A DNA stretch of 64,000 bases from Microbacterium sp. Se63.02b (GCF_014171575.1 NZ_CP050453.1:2232001-2296000), one strand, 5' to 3'. Shown: positions 1-8,765, counted from the first letter of the stretch. The notes: a model not told the origin generated them from the letters alone. Numbers and translations: made by a program.

Positions 1-120
1 GAACGCACGGACCCGCACGTCGACGTGTTCGCGAAGCGCGGCGACGAGTTCCGCCACGTGCACCCCGGCACCGCCGTACACCTCGGGCGGGTACTCCTTC
101 GTGATCATTTCGACTCGCAT
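1..120 (-). CDS. glgA: Glycogen synthase, N-terminal fragment
   Basis: The first 40 codons of a gene that runs off the left edge. The translated start, MRVEMITKEYPPEVYGGAG, is the N-terminus of actinobacterial GlgA-type glycosyltransferases: the K-E-Y-P-P and Y-G-G-A-G stretch is the sugar-nucleotide binding loop. It transfers glucose from ADP-glucose to a growing alpha-1,4-glucan. It is divergent from glgC, which makes that ADP-glucose, as is usual in actinobacteria. The ATG is preceded by TAGCGT and exactly 6 nt, so the transcript is probably leaderless. The rest of the protein lies outside the window. Confidence 0.9.
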   Translation of the reverse strand, partial: MRVEMITKEYPPEVYGGAGVHVAELVAALREHVDVRVRAF

Positions 121-166
121 GTCTGAACGCTAGTACAGCGGCCGGGAACGCATCTATGGTGGAGCC
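121..166. promoter_or_regulatory. Divergent leaderless promoters of glgA and glgC
   Basis: Only 46 bp separate the two starts. On the plus strand TATGGT (155-160) is followed by 6 nt and the glgC ATG. On the minus strand TAGCGT (132-127) is followed by 6 nt and the glgA ATG. Both fit TANNNT with transcription starting at the start codon. No clear -35 boxes are visible. Confidence 0.5.
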
Positions 167-1408
167 ATGTCCGCTCCAAAGAAGGTCTTCGGGATCATCC
201 TCGCCGGCGGCGAGGGCAAGCGACTCATGCCGCTCACCGCGGATCGCGCGAAACCCGCAGTGCCCTTCGGCGGACAGTACCGGTTGATCGATTTCGCGAT
301 CTCGAACCTCATCAACTCCGGCCTGCGCCAGATCGTGGTGCTGACGCAGTACAAGTCCCACAGCCTCGACCGGCACATCTCACAGACCTGGCGCATGTCG
401 GCGCTCCTCGACTCGTACGTGACCTCGGTCCCGGCGCAGCAGCGGCTCGGCAAGCGATGGTTCTCCGGCTCCGCCGACGCGATCCTGCAGAGCATGAACC
501 TGATCAACGACGAGAAGCCCGACATCGTGGTGGTGATCGGCGCCGACCACGTGTATCGGATGGACTTCCGACAGATGCTCGAAGCCCACATCGAGTCCGG
601 GGCGAAGGCGACCGTCGCCGGCATCCGCCAGCCGCTCGCCCTGGCCTCGCAGTTCGGCGTGATCGACGCGGACGCGGAGTCCGGCCGGATCAAGCAGTTC
701 CTCGAGAAGCCGACCGACATCGCCGGCCTCGAGGACTCCCCCCACGAGGTCCTCGCCTCGATGGGCAACTACATCTTCGATGCCGATGCGCTCATCGCCG
801 CGGTCGAGGCCGATGGCGAATCCCCCACCTCCGGCCATGACATGGGCGGCGACATCGTGCCGTACTTCGTCGATCGGGGCGAGGCCGGGTACTACGACAT
901 GAAGCAGAACGAGGTGCCGGGATCCTCACCGCGGGACCGCTCCTACTGGCGAGACGTCGGAACCATCGATTCGTTCTTCGACGCACACCGCGACCTGATC
1001 TCGACCCTGCCCGTTTTCAACCTCTACAACATGGAGTGGCCGATCCATTCGCAGGCCGTCAACTCGCCGCCCGCGAAGTTCGTCCGCGACTCGGTCGGCC
1101 GCATCGGCAACGCGATCGACTCGATCGTCTCGCTCGGCTCCGTGCTGTCCGGAACGCACCTGGAGCGCAGCGTCGTCGGGCCGTGGACCCTCGCCGGCGG
1201 CGGGTCGACGATCACCGACTCGGTCGTCTTCGATCACGTGCAGGTCGGCCAGGGAGCCCGCATCCACCGTGCGATCCTCGACAAGAACGTGGTCCTCGAG
1301 GACGGGGCCACCGTCGGCGTGGACCGCGAGCGTGATCTCGCGCGCGGCTTCACCGTCACCGAGTCCGGCATCACCGTGGTCGGCAAGGGCGTGTTCATCG
1401 AACGCTGA
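167..1408 (+). CDS. glgC: Glucose-1-phosphate adenylyltransferase (ADP-glucose pyrophosphorylase)
   Basis: A 413-residue cytoplasmic enzyme making ADP-glucose from glucose-1-phosphate and ATP, the committed step of glycogen synthesis. The N-terminal nucleotidyltransferase domain has the phosphate loop [11 protein letters not shown] (residues 14-24) and [10 protein letters not shown] (about 28-37). A further core motif is [13 protein letters not shown]. The C-terminal third, with turns such as [19 protein letters not shown], is a left-handed beta-helix. The length is normal for GlgC. The ATG is the leaderless start. It is divergent from glgA, so the glycogen pair shares one 46-bp control region. 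Confidence 0.96.
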   Translation: MSAPKKVFGIILAGGEGKRLMPLTADRAKPAVPFGGQYRLIDFAISNLINSGLRQIVVLTQYKSHSLDRHISQTWRMSALLDSYVTSVPAQQRLGKRWFSGSADAILQSMNLINDEKPDIVVVIGADHVYRMDFRQMLEAHIESGAKATVAGIRQPLALASQFGVIDADAESGRIKQFLEKPTDIAGLEDSPHEVLASMGNYIFDADALIAAVEADGESPTSGHDMGGDIVPYFVDRGEAGYYDMKQNEVPGSSPRDRSYWRDVGTIDSFFDAHRDLISTLPVFNLYNMEWPIHSQAVNSPPAKFVRDSVGRIGNAIDSIVSLGSVLSGTHLERSVVGPWTLAGGGSTITDSVVFDHVQVGQGARIHRAILDKNVVLEDGATVGVDRERDLARGFTVTESGITVVGKGVFIER

Positions 1409-1445
1409 CGACGTCATGCGGCACATCGCATGCTCGAGCGCTCGA

Positions 1446-1451
1446 TAGGCT
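1446..1451 (+). promoter_or_regulatory. -10 box of serB (leaderless type)
   Basis: TAGGCT followed by 7 nt and the GTG start of serB. There is no Shine-Dalgarno sequence between box and start. Confidence 0.4.
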
Positions 1452-1458
1452 CGAACCC

Positions 1459-2093
1459 GTGACCGCCGCGCGTTTCCTCGTCGTCCTCGATGCCGATTCC
1501 ACCCTCATCCGCAACGAGGTGATCGAGTTGCTCGCCGACGAGGCGGGGCGGCGTGCGGAGGTGCAGGCCGCCACGGAAGCGGCGATGCGGGGCGAGGTCG
1601 ACTTCGCCACGAGCCTCCGCTCCCGGGTCGCGGCCCTCGAAGGTGTGCCCTCTCGGCGTTCGAGCGTGTCAAGGCACGCGTCGAGCCGACCCCTGGTGTG
1701 CGTGCGCTCACGGCTGCCGTCCACGAACGCCGCGGCATCGTCGGCGTCGTCTCCGGAGGGTTCCACGAGATCCTCGACGACGTCGCGCCCGCACTCGGCG
1801 TCGACCGATGGCGCGCGAACCGCCTCGAGGTGGTCGCGGGGTCGCTCTCCGGACGCGTGGACGGCGACATCGTCGACGGTGTCGCGAAAGCCTCGTCCCT
1901 GCAGGAGTGGGCGGCAGAGCTCGGTGTGACTCCTCGGGCCACGATCGCGATCGGCGACGGGGCGAACGACCTGCAGATGATGGCGGTGGCAGGACTCGGG
2001 CTCGCCTTCAACGCCAAACCCGCCGTGCGGGAGGCCGCCAGCCTCGTGATCGGCCCGCAGGACCTGTCCGAGGTCATCGCACTGCTGCCGTAG
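1459..2093 (+). CDS. serB: Phosphoserine phosphatase-like HAD hydrolase (frameshifted in this sequence)
   Basis: Dephosphorylates phosphoserine in the last step of serine synthesis (known for the family). Motif I is LDADSTLIRNEVIELLADEAG-like, with D11-x-D13-S-T; motif II is in VVSGGFHEILDD; motifs III/IV end in GDGANDLQMM. The frame changes at about 1648-1651 in GTGCCCTCTCGG. Restoring one C gives GVPLSAFERVKARVEPTPGV and joins both halves into about 211 residues, the length of the compact SerB form. I read this as a sequence error, not a pseudogene. The GTG start fits a leaderless promoter. SerB is inferred from the motifs; a related HAD phosphatase is possible. Confidence 0.8.
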
Positions 2094-2124
2094 GACCACC
2101 GTGGTGAATGTCCGCGCCCGCCAC

Positions 2125-2130
2125 TAGCGT
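2125..2130 (+). promoter_or_regulatory. -10 box of the alpha/beta hydrolase gene (leaderless type)
   Basis: TAGCGT, then 6 nt, then the ATG at 2137. No ribosome-binding site is visible. Confidence 0.4.
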
Positions 2131-2136
2131 CGGCTC

Positions 2137-2832
2137 ATGGACATCATCCTCATCCCTGGTCTCTGGCTCGACGCATCGAGCTGGGACGAGGTGACCCCCA
2201 CACTCGAACGGGCCGGCCACCGCGTGCACGCCCTCACCATGCCCGGCTGGGGTGCACCGGCATCCGACTCCGGCGACATCGGCATCGCCGACTGGGTCAC
2301 TGCGGCTGTGGCGGCCGTGGATTCGGTCGACGGCGACGTCGCGGTCGTCGGACACAGCGGTGGCGGGAACGTCGCCTGGGGCGTCGCGGATGCCCGGCCT
2401 GATCACGTGAGCCGGGTGATCTTCATCGACACCGTGCCGCCCCCGCCCGGGAACGGGATCAGCGAGTTCGACGTCGTCGACGGGGTCGTGCCCTTCCCCG
2501 GCTGGGACTTCTTCCCCGAGGAAGACATCGAGGATCTCGATGCGGAGACCAGGGCACACACGCTACCGCTCACGCGAGGCGTTCCCGCTCGCGTTCCGAC
2601 CGATGGCATCGCCCTCACGGATCCCGGACGGTACCGAGTGCCGGTGACACTGCTGATGGGCGGCCTCGACTCGTCGACGTTCGACGGGATGATCGATCAG
2701 TGGCAGGAATACGCGGCAGAGTTCCACGCGATAGATGACGCCGAGGTCGTGCGGATCGGATCCGGCCATTGGCCGCAGTTCTCCGTGCCGCAGCGCCTCG
2801 GCGAACTGATCGACGCCGCGATCGCGCGCTGA
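2137..2832 (+). CDS. Alpha/beta hydrolase
   Basis: A 231-residue single-domain alpha/beta hydrolase, probably cytoplasmic since no signal peptide is seen. The N-terminal strand and oxyanion region are IILIPGLWLDASSW. The nucleophile elbow is GHSGGGN with Ser74, and the catalytic histidine is in GSGHWPQFS near residue 209. The overall pattern resembles small esterase or haloperoxidase-like hydrolases with unknown substrate. It has its own leaderless-type promoter and ends 15 bp from the convergent fabG, so it is probably monocistronic. Confidence 0.85.
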   Translation: MDIILIPGLWLDASSWDEVTPTLERAGHRVHALTMPGWGAPASDSGDIGIADWVTAAVAAVDSVDGDVAVVGHSGGGNVAWGVADARPDHVSRVIFIDTVPPPPGNGISEFDVVDGVVPFPGWDFFPEEDIEDLDAETRAHTLPLTRGVPARVPTDGIALTDPGRYRVPVTLLMGGLDSSTFDGMIDQWQEYAAEFHAIDDAEVVRIGSGHWPQFSVPQRLGELIDAAIAR

Positions 2833-2847
2833 GGATCGGGGACGGCG

Positions 2848-3558
2848 TCAGTGCCCCATCCCGAGGCCACCGTCGACCGGGATGACAGCGCCGGAGATGT
2901 ATCCGGCGTCGTCACCCGCGAGCCACGTCACGACGCCAGCCACCTCGTCCGGAGTCGCGAAGCGCGCTGCGGGGATGTTCGCCTTGTACTGCTTCTGCGT
3001 CTCTTCGGGCAGCTCGGCGGTCATGTCGGTCTCGATGAACCCGGGAGCCACGACGTTCGCGGTGATCCCCCGTGCGCCGAGTTCCCGGGTGATCGATCGC
3101 GCGAATCCGACCAGCGCGCTCTTCGACGCGGAGTAGTTGACCTGGCCTGCCGAACCGTACAGGCCGACCACGCTCGAGATCAGGATGATGCGGCCGAAGC
3201 GCGCGCGGAGCATCCCCTTCGACGCACGCTTGACGACACGGAACGTGCCACCGAGATTGGTGGCGACCACGCTGTCGAAATCGTCTTCGCTCATGCGGAG
3301 AAGCAGAGTGTCCTTGGTGATGCCTGCGTTGGCGACGACGATCTCGACCGGTCCGAGCTGCTGCTCCACTTCGGTGAACGCGGCGTCGAGCGCGGCCGCG
3401 TCCGTCACATCGGCGCGGACCGTGAGCGTTCCTTCGGGGCCTTCGCCGCTGCGGGCGGTGACGGCCACCCGATAGCCGTCACGCACGAACCGCTCCGCGA
3501 TCGCGCGACCGATCCCGCGATTTCCGCCGGTGACGAGGACGACGCGCTCAGCGCTCAT
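2848..3558 (-). CDS. fabG: 3-oxoacyl-[acyl-carrier-protein] reductase (SDR family)
   Basis: A 236-residue classical short-chain dehydrogenase that should reduce 3-oxoacyl-ACP with NADPH in fatty acid elongation. Visible are the cofactor motif TGGNRGIG (residues 10-17), NAG (77-79), and the catalytic tetrad Asn101, Ser129 (ISSVVG), Tyr142 and Lys146 (NYSASK). The C-terminus, PVDGGLGMGH, is typical of FabG. The chosen ATG lies 7 nt after CAGGAG; a GTG two codons upstream would sit on the ribosome-binding site. Other SDRs share these motifs, so the exact substrate is inferred from the FabG-like ends and length. Confidence 0.88.
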   Translation of the reverse strand: MSAERVVLVTGGNRGIGRAIAERFVRDGYRVAVTARSGEGPEGTLTVRADVTDAAALDAAFTEVEQQLGPVEIVVANAGITKDTLLLRMSEDDFDSVVATNLGGTFRVVKRASKGMLRARFGRIILISSVVGLYGSAGQVNYSASKSALVGFARSITRELGARGITANVVAPGFIETDMTAELPEETQKQYKANIPAARFATPDEVAGVVTWLAGDDAGYISGAVIPVDGGLGMGH

Positions 3559-3698
3559 GGACACACTCCTGACAGGGGCCGACGGCACGGGGATCCGGGC
3601 CACATCCGATCCTACCGACGATGCCGGCAGCGCCCATCGCAGACCGTTTGACAGACGCTGCGACGACTGGAACCCTGAATGAGACGAAAGGCTGCACC

Positions 3699-4339
3699 GT
3701 GAGCGAGAATCAGGCCCCCTCCCCCGCGATGAGTCATCGTTCACCCCACCCCCGCCGCCGCCACCTCCGGTCGAGCCGACGGCAGCGCCCGCCCTCCCGG
3801 CGCATCCGGTAGAGCCCGCGCCGCAGCCGATCCAGAGCTACCCGGGCGCCGCGCCCACCTATCCGGCGGCCACGCCGCCCTCCCCCGCAGCCGGCCCGTC
3901 CGCCTATGGCGCCCCGCCCGCGGCACCGCCGCAGGCCGGCTACGCCCCACCTCTCGCCCAGCCCGCGTACGCTGTCGCTCCGATGCAACCGGCACCGCAG
4001 CAGCCTGGGTACGCACCCTACGGCGCACAGGGGTACCCCGGAGTCGCGCAACGCCCCACAAGCGGACTGGCCATCACGTCCCTGGTCTGCGGCATCGCCG
4101 GAGTCGCGCTGTTCTGGGCGATCATCCCGCTGCTGGCCTCGATCGCGGCCGTCATCACCGGCCACATGGCGCTCGGACAGACCAAGCGCGATCCGTCGAT
4201 CGGCGGCCGCGGACTGGCCATCACCGGCCTCATCCTCGGCTACGCGGTGGTCGGCATCGGAGCGTTCGTGCTCGTCAGCACCATCATCAGCTTCCTGTTC
4301 CTCGGAGCGTTCACACTTCCCTTCGTCTTCTCGAGCTGA
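3699..4339 (+). CDS. DUF4190-type membrane protein with proline-rich N-terminus (frameshifted in this sequence)
   Basis: About 213 residues once repaired. The first 100 are a disordered cytoplasmic tail rich in Pro, Ala, Gly and Tyr. They are followed by two hydrophobic segments around GLAITSLVCGIAGVALF and GLAITGLILGYAVVGIG, separated by GHMALGQTKR, the DUF4190 pattern. The GTG start follows GAAAGG. The frame breaks in the C-run at 3721-3725; one extra C gives SPRDESSFTPP and joins the tail to the membrane part. The function is unknown. Such proteins often have cell-surface or cell-cycle neighbours, but the gene stands alone here. Confidence 0.75.
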
Positions 4340-4394
4340 GCCGAAGGCACACCGGCATGCCGGCGCGCCCGCACCGGCGTAGGCTTGAGTCATC

Positions 4395-4742
4395 GTGAAG
4401 AACACGCGTGAAGTCCCGGCTGTCACCTCACTGCCGCAGTCCCCGCGGGACGAGGCAGACCATCGCGTGCGCCGCTATGCCCTGACGATGACGATCCGCA
4501 TCGTGTGCTTCGGCCTCATGGTGCTCGTGCAGCCGTATGGGTGGTACACGTGGGTCTTCGGCATCTCGGCGGCCGTTCTTCCGTATATCGCCGTGGTCTT
4601 CGCGAATGCCGGCAGCGACAGCACCGAGACGACGGCCGAGTCCCCCGTTCGCGAGCTCGATGCCCCGGAGCCGACTCCGATCGAGGGCGAAGCCCCCGCA
4701 ACGCACGTGTTCACGATCCATGAAGGCCCGAAGGACCGATGA
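4395..4742 (+). CDS. DUF3099 membrane protein
   Basis: 115 residues, two closely spaced transmembrane segments (about 33-50 and 54-72), a cytoplasmic N-terminus with VRRYALTMTIRI, and an acidic tail. This is the DUF3099 architecture found across actinobacteria; no activity is known. The GTG start lies 9 nt after TAGGCT, so the 5' leader is very short. The stop overlaps the next ATG as ATGA, and the next two genes are coupled the same way, forming a three-gene unit ending in SURF1. A link to respiratory membrane assembly is inference from that coupling. Confidence 0.75.
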   Translation: MKNTREVPAVTSLPQSPRDEADHRVRRYALTMTIRIVCFGLMVLVQPYGWYTWVFGISAAVLPYIAVVFANAGSDSTETTAESPVRELDAPEPTPIEGEAPATHVFTIHEGPKDR

Positions 4743-4933
4743 CAGACCTCGAATGCGCGCGCGCCGGGTGCCGGAGCGCCGCCACCAGCCACGTCGTATG
4801 GCGCAACCCCCGCATCCATGCCGCCAACCGCGAGAAGATCTGGCCGGCCTGCGACGAGCACGTGGGGTTCCTCCGCGACTACCTCGCCGCCCGTGACTTC
4901 CCGGTGACGGTGCGCGACGGGGTTCCCGGATGA
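4739..4933 (+). CDS. Small hypothetical protein with Cys/His pattern
   Basis: 64 residues, not recognised as a named family. It has Cys6-x4-Cys11 and Cys38-x2-His41, which could bind one zinc ion, and an aromatic stretch HVVWRNPRIHAA. Both ends overlap neighbours by ATGA (DUF3099 before, SURF1 after), so it is almost certainly translated. Its position in front of the SURF1 gene would suit a role in metal handling or oxidase assembly, but that is only inference. Confidence 0.7.
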   Translation: MTDLECARAGCRSAATSHVVWRNPRIHAANREKIWPACDEHVGFLRDYLAARDFPVTVRDGVPG

Positions 4934-5742
4934 GTCGACGACTGACCCGGTGGGCCGTCTACGTACTGATCGCCATCGGATTCGCCATCGCGTGCGTCTT
5001 CCTCTCGAACTGGCAGTTCGAACGCAACGAGGACCGCGCGGCACAGATCGAGCTCGTGGAGCAGAACTACGACGCGGAGCCGGTGCCGCTCGCCGACCTG
5101 ATCGGCCAGGACGGCGAACTCGACCCGTCGGACGAATGGCACCCCGTGACCCTGCGGGGCGAATACCTCGCCGAGCAGCAGCTCCTCGTGCGGAATCGTC
5201 CACACGGCGGGACAAGTGCATTCGAGGTGCTCGTGCCCTTCCGCGACGTGGACGGCCGCGTGTTCATCGTCGACCGCGGATGGGTGCCGCCCGGTGAGGG
5301 CGATGCGCCCGACGCCGTACCCGCACCGCCGGAGGGCGAGGTCGTGGTGACCGCACGTCTGCGACCGGGCGAGCAGCTGCCTGCGTCCGGGCGAGGCGCC
5401 CCCGACGGCCAGGTGCCTACCATCAACCTGCCGTCGATCGCTGAACAGGTCGACGGCGAGGTCATCACCGGCGCCTATGGACGCCTGATGAGCGAGGACC
5501 CTGCGGGGAGCGTCGCACTGGGCGGCTTCGACTCGCCAACGGACGACCCCGGCCCTCACCTGTCGTACGCGATCCAGTGGATCCTGTTCGCCCTGATGGG
5601 CTTCATCTTCATCGGATACATCATCCGCACCGAGATCGTGAAGCACCGCGAAGAGGTCGAGGGAATCCCCGCTCCGGTCAAGAAGTCGAAACGCAAGGAC
5701 CACGATGCCGACGTGGAGGACGAGCTGCTCGACGTGCGTTGA
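4930..5742 (+). CDS. SURF1-family cytochrome oxidase assembly protein
   Basis: 270 residues, with a transmembrane helix at each end (about 8-26 and 215-235) and an extracytoplasmic domain between them, the SURF1 layout. Family motifs include FLSNWQFERN after helix 1, WHPVTLRGEYL, LLVRNRPHGGTSAFEVLVPF and FIVDRGWVPPGE. SURF1 proteins help insert heme a into the aa3-type oxidase. That fits ctaA and ctaB about 17 kb away, which make heme A and heme O. The C-terminal tail is lysine-rich then acidic. It is the last gene of the unit. Confidence 0.88.
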   Translation: MSRRLTRWAVYVLIAIGFAIACVFLSNWQFERNEDRAAQIELVEQNYDAEPVPLADLIGQDGELDPSDEWHPVTLRGEYLAEQQLLVRNRPHGGTSAFEVLVPFRDVDGRVFIVDRGWVPPGEGDAPDAVPAPPEGEVVVTARLRPGEQLPASGRGAPDGQVPTINLPSIAEQVDGEVITGAYGRLMSEDPAGSVALGGFDSPTDDPGPHLSYAIQWILFALMGFIFIGYIIRTEIVKHREEVEGIPAPVKKSKRKDHDADVEDELLDVR

Positions 5743-5778
5743 GCACGCGGGCGCGTTCACCGCCTTCGGGTCTGCTTG

Positions 5779-6369
5779 TCAGACGAGAGTCGTGCCGGTC
5801 ACCGTGCGCGACCATTCGCCACCCCGACGCTCGTAGACGATCCGCGTGTGGTTGCGGTCGGGCGCGCCCTGCCAGAACTCGACACGCTCCGCGAGGATCC
5901 GCCAGAGAACCCAGTCTCCGGGGGCGATGCCGTCACGCGCCGCGGCGGAACGTGCGGCGAGGTCGGCCTCGCTCTCGGCCGGCGACACCTCTTCGACCCG
6001 TCCGCGGATGCGGACCGCCCGCCTGTGCGGCTGCCACCAGAAGTTCAGCGCCGCCACGGGGTGCGCGCCGATGTGCGCAGCCTTACCCGACGATCGCGTC
6101 CCGGCGAACGCCCACCCGCGGGAATCGGCGTCTTTCAGGATCAAGGTGCGCGAATCCGGCACCCCCGCCCCGTCCACCGTCGCCAGCGTCGCCGTGTGGG
6201 GTTCGGGAACCCCGCCGGCGGCAGCGGTCCTGATCCATTCGAGGAACATCGGCACCGGATCGTCGGGGAGGTCGGTGAGGTCGAGACGCGGTGCGGTGCC
6301 GGTGAGAGCCGGTTGCGCGCGCAGCCATTCGCGGAACTCCGAGGAAGAAGGAGTCTGTCGTGCCGCCAT
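5779..6369 (-). CDS. Pyridoxamine 5'-phosphate oxidase-family flavoprotein (PdxH-like)
   Basis: 196 residues with the split-barrel FMN fold. TATLATVDGAGVPDSRTLIL matches the FMN phosphate-binding strand, and GKAAHIGAHPVAALNFWW the second FMN contact. The C-terminal VEFWQGAPDRNHTR matches the PdxH signature, with Arg and His in the R-x-H positions that bind pyridoxal phosphate. The usual terminal R-L-x-P is replaced by TVTGTTLV, so the identity as the B6 salvage oxidase is likely but not certain. It is convergent with SURF1. Confidence 0.75.
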   Translation of the reverse strand: MAARQTPSSSEFREWLRAQPALTGTAPRLDLTDLPDDPVPMFLEWIRTAAAGGVPEPHTATLATVDGAGVPDSRTLILKDADSRGWAFAGTRSSGKAAHIGAHPVAALNFWWQPHRRAVRIRGRVEEVSPAESEADLAARSAAARDGIAPGDWVLWRILAERVEFWQGAPDRNHTRIVYERRGGEWSRTVTGTTLV

Positions 6370-6409
6370 GCATCCGACTATGCCATGGGAGGGCAGCCGA
6401 CACCTCGGT

Positions 6410-7078
6410 TCAGTCGACCTCGACGGAACCGACGCGCACGCGGAGCGGAGCCAGCAGGTCGACCAACTCCCCCAGCGCCTCGATGCGCGGGGTGTCGCCG
6501 GACCAGGCCTGATGACCGCCGTCGAAGTGGAGGAAGACGGCGCCGAGATCGTGAGCGATCTCCCGGTCGTGGTTGGTGTCGCCGATCACGAGGACCTCGT
6601 TCGCCGCCAGCCCCGACGCGGCGAGCCACGCGCCGATGACCTCGTGCTTCGAGGCGCGATACGGGTCGTCGATCGACAGCACCTGCTCGAACACAGCGCC
6701 GAGATCGTGTGGCTCCATCTGACGAGCGAGGGCCTGGGGAAGGGTCGCTGAGGCGAGAACCTGGCGGAGGCCGTACGCCTGGAGTGCACACAGCGTCGAA
6801 CGCGCATCGGCATGCAGCTGCGCTTCTCCGACGCGCGCCGCGAGCAATTCCAGGTACGACGTCGCGGCAGGCACGAACAGGTCGTCGCCGAGTCCAACCG
6901 CGCCGTAGAAATCACGGATCGGGAACCGGAAGACCGACCGGTACGCGTGCCCGTCGGCCAGCACCGGGAGCGCGTGCTCCTCGAGCACGGAGTTCATCAC
7001 CTGCCGGCAGATCTCCGTGTCGTCGAGCAGCGTGCCGTTCCAGTCCCAGCACACGGCACGGATGCGATCCAAGTCCAT
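6410..7078 (-). CDS. HAD-superfamily phosphatase, DxN variant
   Basis: 222 residues, similar in layout to phosphoglycolate phosphatases with an alpha-helical cap. Motif I is WDWNGTLLDD: Asp12 is the nucleophile, but the second acid of DxD is Asn14. Motif II is LASAT, motif III a lysine in YRASKHEV, and motif IV VIGDTNHDREIA. The substrate is unknown. TAGCGT and 6 nt precede the ATG, so it is probably leaderless. It follows the ABC-F gene on the same strand with a 29-bp gap. Confidence 0.8.
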   Translation of the reverse strand: MDLDRIRAVCWDWNGTLLDDTEICRQVMNSVLEEHALPVLADGHAYRSVFRFPIRDFYGAVGLGDDLFVPAATSYLELLAARVGEAQLHADARSTLCALQAYGLRQVLASATLPQALARQMEPHDLGAVFEQVLSIDDPYRASKHEVIGAWLAASGLAANEVLVIGDTNHDREIAHDLGAVFLHFDGGHQAWSGDTPRIEALGELVDLLAPLRVRVGSVEVD

Positions 7079-7107
7079 TCCGTCACGCTACAAGCCGATA
7101 CCGACAT

Positions 7108-8706
7108 TCAGGCGAGTTCGATGAGGTCCTGGTACTCCTGGCTCCAGATGTCTTCGACACCGTCGGGCAGGATCAGCACACGCTCGGGGTTGAGCGACTG
7201 CACGGCACCAGGGTCGTGCGACACGAGCACCACCGCACCCTCGTAGTGTGCGAGCGCACCGAGGATCTCCTCGCGCGAGGCGGGGTCGAGGTTGTTGGTC
7301 GGCTCGTCGAGCAGCAGCAGGTTCGCCGAGGACACGACGAGCGTGGCCAGCGAGAGACGCGTCTTCTCGCCGCCCGACAGCACACCCGCGGGTTTGAGGA
7401 CGTCGTCTCCCGTGAAGAGGAACGAGCCCAGCACCTTGCGCGCCTCGGTCTCGGTGATGTGGGGTGCGGCCGAGACCATGTTCTCGAGCACCGAGCGATT
7501 CACGTCGAGGTTCTCGTGCTCCTGGGCGTAGTAGCCGACCTTGAGACCGTGCCCCGGCTCCAGCTGTCCCGTGTCGGGCTGATCGACGCCCGCGAGCATG
7601 CGCAGCAACGTGGTCTTGCCCGCGCCGTTGAGCCCGAGCACGACCACCTTGGAACCACGATCGATCGCGAGGTCGACATCGGTGAAGATCTCGAGCGAAC
7701 CGTACGACTTCGACAGCCCGCTCGCCATCATCGGCGTCTTGCCGCAGGGCGCCGGCTTGGGGAAGCGCAGTTTCGCCACCCTGTCTTCCTGGCGGACCTC
7801 GTCGAGTCCGGCGAGCAGCTTCTCGGCGCGCGCGATCATCTGATGCGCGGCCGCGGCCTTCGAGGCCTTCGCCCCGAAGCGGGCGGCCTGCAGCTGCAGG
7901 GTCGTCGCCTTCTTCTCGGCGTTGGCGCGCTCCTTCTTGCGGCGCTCCTCGTCGGCCACCCGCTGGCGCAGGTAGTTCTTCCAGTTCATGTTGTAGGTGT
8001 CGATGACCTGACGGTTCGCATCGAGGTAGAAGACACGGTTCACGGTCTCGCCCACGAGTTCGACATCGTGGCTGATCACGATCAGCCCGCCCTTGTAGCC
8101 CTTGAGGAACTCACGCAGCCACACGACACTGTCGGCGTCGAGGTGGTTCGTCGGCTCGTCGAGGATCATCGTCTGCGCGTCGGAGAAGAGGATGCGGGCG
8201 AGCTCGATACGACGCCGCTGACCACCGGACAGGGTCGAGAGCGGCTGGTCGAGGATGCGATCAGGCAGCGACAGGTTGTTGGCGATCGACGCCGCCTCGG
8301 CCTCGGCCGCGTATCCACCCTGCGCTTCGAACTGCTCGGTGAGACGGGCGTAGCGCTTCATGGCCTTGTCGGCGACGGCGGGGTCGTCCGAGCCCATCGC
8401 GAGCGCCGCCTCGGTCATGCCGAGGTTGAGCTGGCCGAGGCCACGAGCATCCAGGATGCGCGTGCGCGCCAGGTCCTCCGGGTTGCCGGACCGCGGGTCC
8501 TGCGGCAGATAGCCGAGCTCGCCGGAGCGGGTCACACTGCCACCGGAGGGCAGGACATCACCGGCCAGCACCTTGGTGAGTGTGGTCTTGCCGGCCCCGT
8601 TGCGGCCGACGAGTCCGATCTTGTCTCCGTCGGCGACACGGAACGAGACGTTCTCCATCAGCAGGCGCGCGCCAACGCGGATCTCGAGGTCGTGCACGGC
8701 AAGCAC
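7108..8706 (-). CDS. ABC-F family ATPase
   Basis: About 532 residues with two tandem ABC ATPase domains and no membrane segments, the ABC-F form that acts on the ribosome. Domain 1 has GRNGAGKTT and LSGGQRRRIELAR; domain 2 has GLNGAGKTT and LSGGEKTRLSLA, each followed by a LLDEPTNNLD-type Walker B. Between them is a charged coiled linker with DEERRKKERANAEKKA. EttA-like translation factor versus antibiotic-resistance ABC-F cannot be settled from sequence; one widespread copy of this length is typical in Microbacteriaceae. The GTG start is the best available but has no good ribosome-binding site. Confidence 0.9.
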   Translation of the reverse strand: MLAVHDLEIRVGARLLMENVSFRVADGDKIGLVGRNGAGKTTLTKVLAGDVLPSGGSVTRSGELGYLPQDPRSGNPEDLARTRILDARGLGQLNLGMTEAALAMGSDDPAVADKAMKRYARLTEQFEAQGGYAAEAEAASIANNLSLPDRILDQPLSTLSGGQRRRIELARILFSDAQTMILDEPTNHLDADSVVWLREFLKGYKGGLIVISHDVELVGETVNRVFYLDANRQVIDTYNMNWKNYLRQRVADEERRKKERANAEKKATTLQLQAARFGAKASKAAAAHQMIARAEKLLAGLDEVRQEDRVAKLRFPKPAPCGKTPMMASGLSKSYGSLEIFTDVDLAIDRGSKVVVLGLNGAGKTTLLRMLAGVDQPDTGQLEPGHGLKVGYYAQEHENLDVNRSVLENMVSAAPHITETEARKVLGSFLFTGDDVLKPAGVLSGGEKTRLSLATLVVSSANLLLLDEPTNNLDPASREEILGALAHYEGAVVLVSHDPGAVQSLNPERVLILPDGVEDIWSQEYQDLIELA

Positions 8707-8708
8707 AG

Positions 8709-8765
8709 CGGACGTCCGTTCTTCCAGGGAGGTGTGTTCGGCCGATCGGCCAGCCTCCCAGTATA
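8709..8765 (-). promoter_or_regulatory. Promoter and structured 5' leader of the ABC-F gene
   Basis: TATACT (8765-8760) is a good -10 box. The predicted leader of about 47 nt contains the perfect palindrome GGCCGATCGGCC (8740-8751), flanked by GGGAGG and CCTCCC (8727-8732 with 8754-8759). A second palindrome, CGGACGTCCG (8709-8718), lies just before the GTG. Folding could control translation, or the first palindrome could be an operator. Confidence 0.4.
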
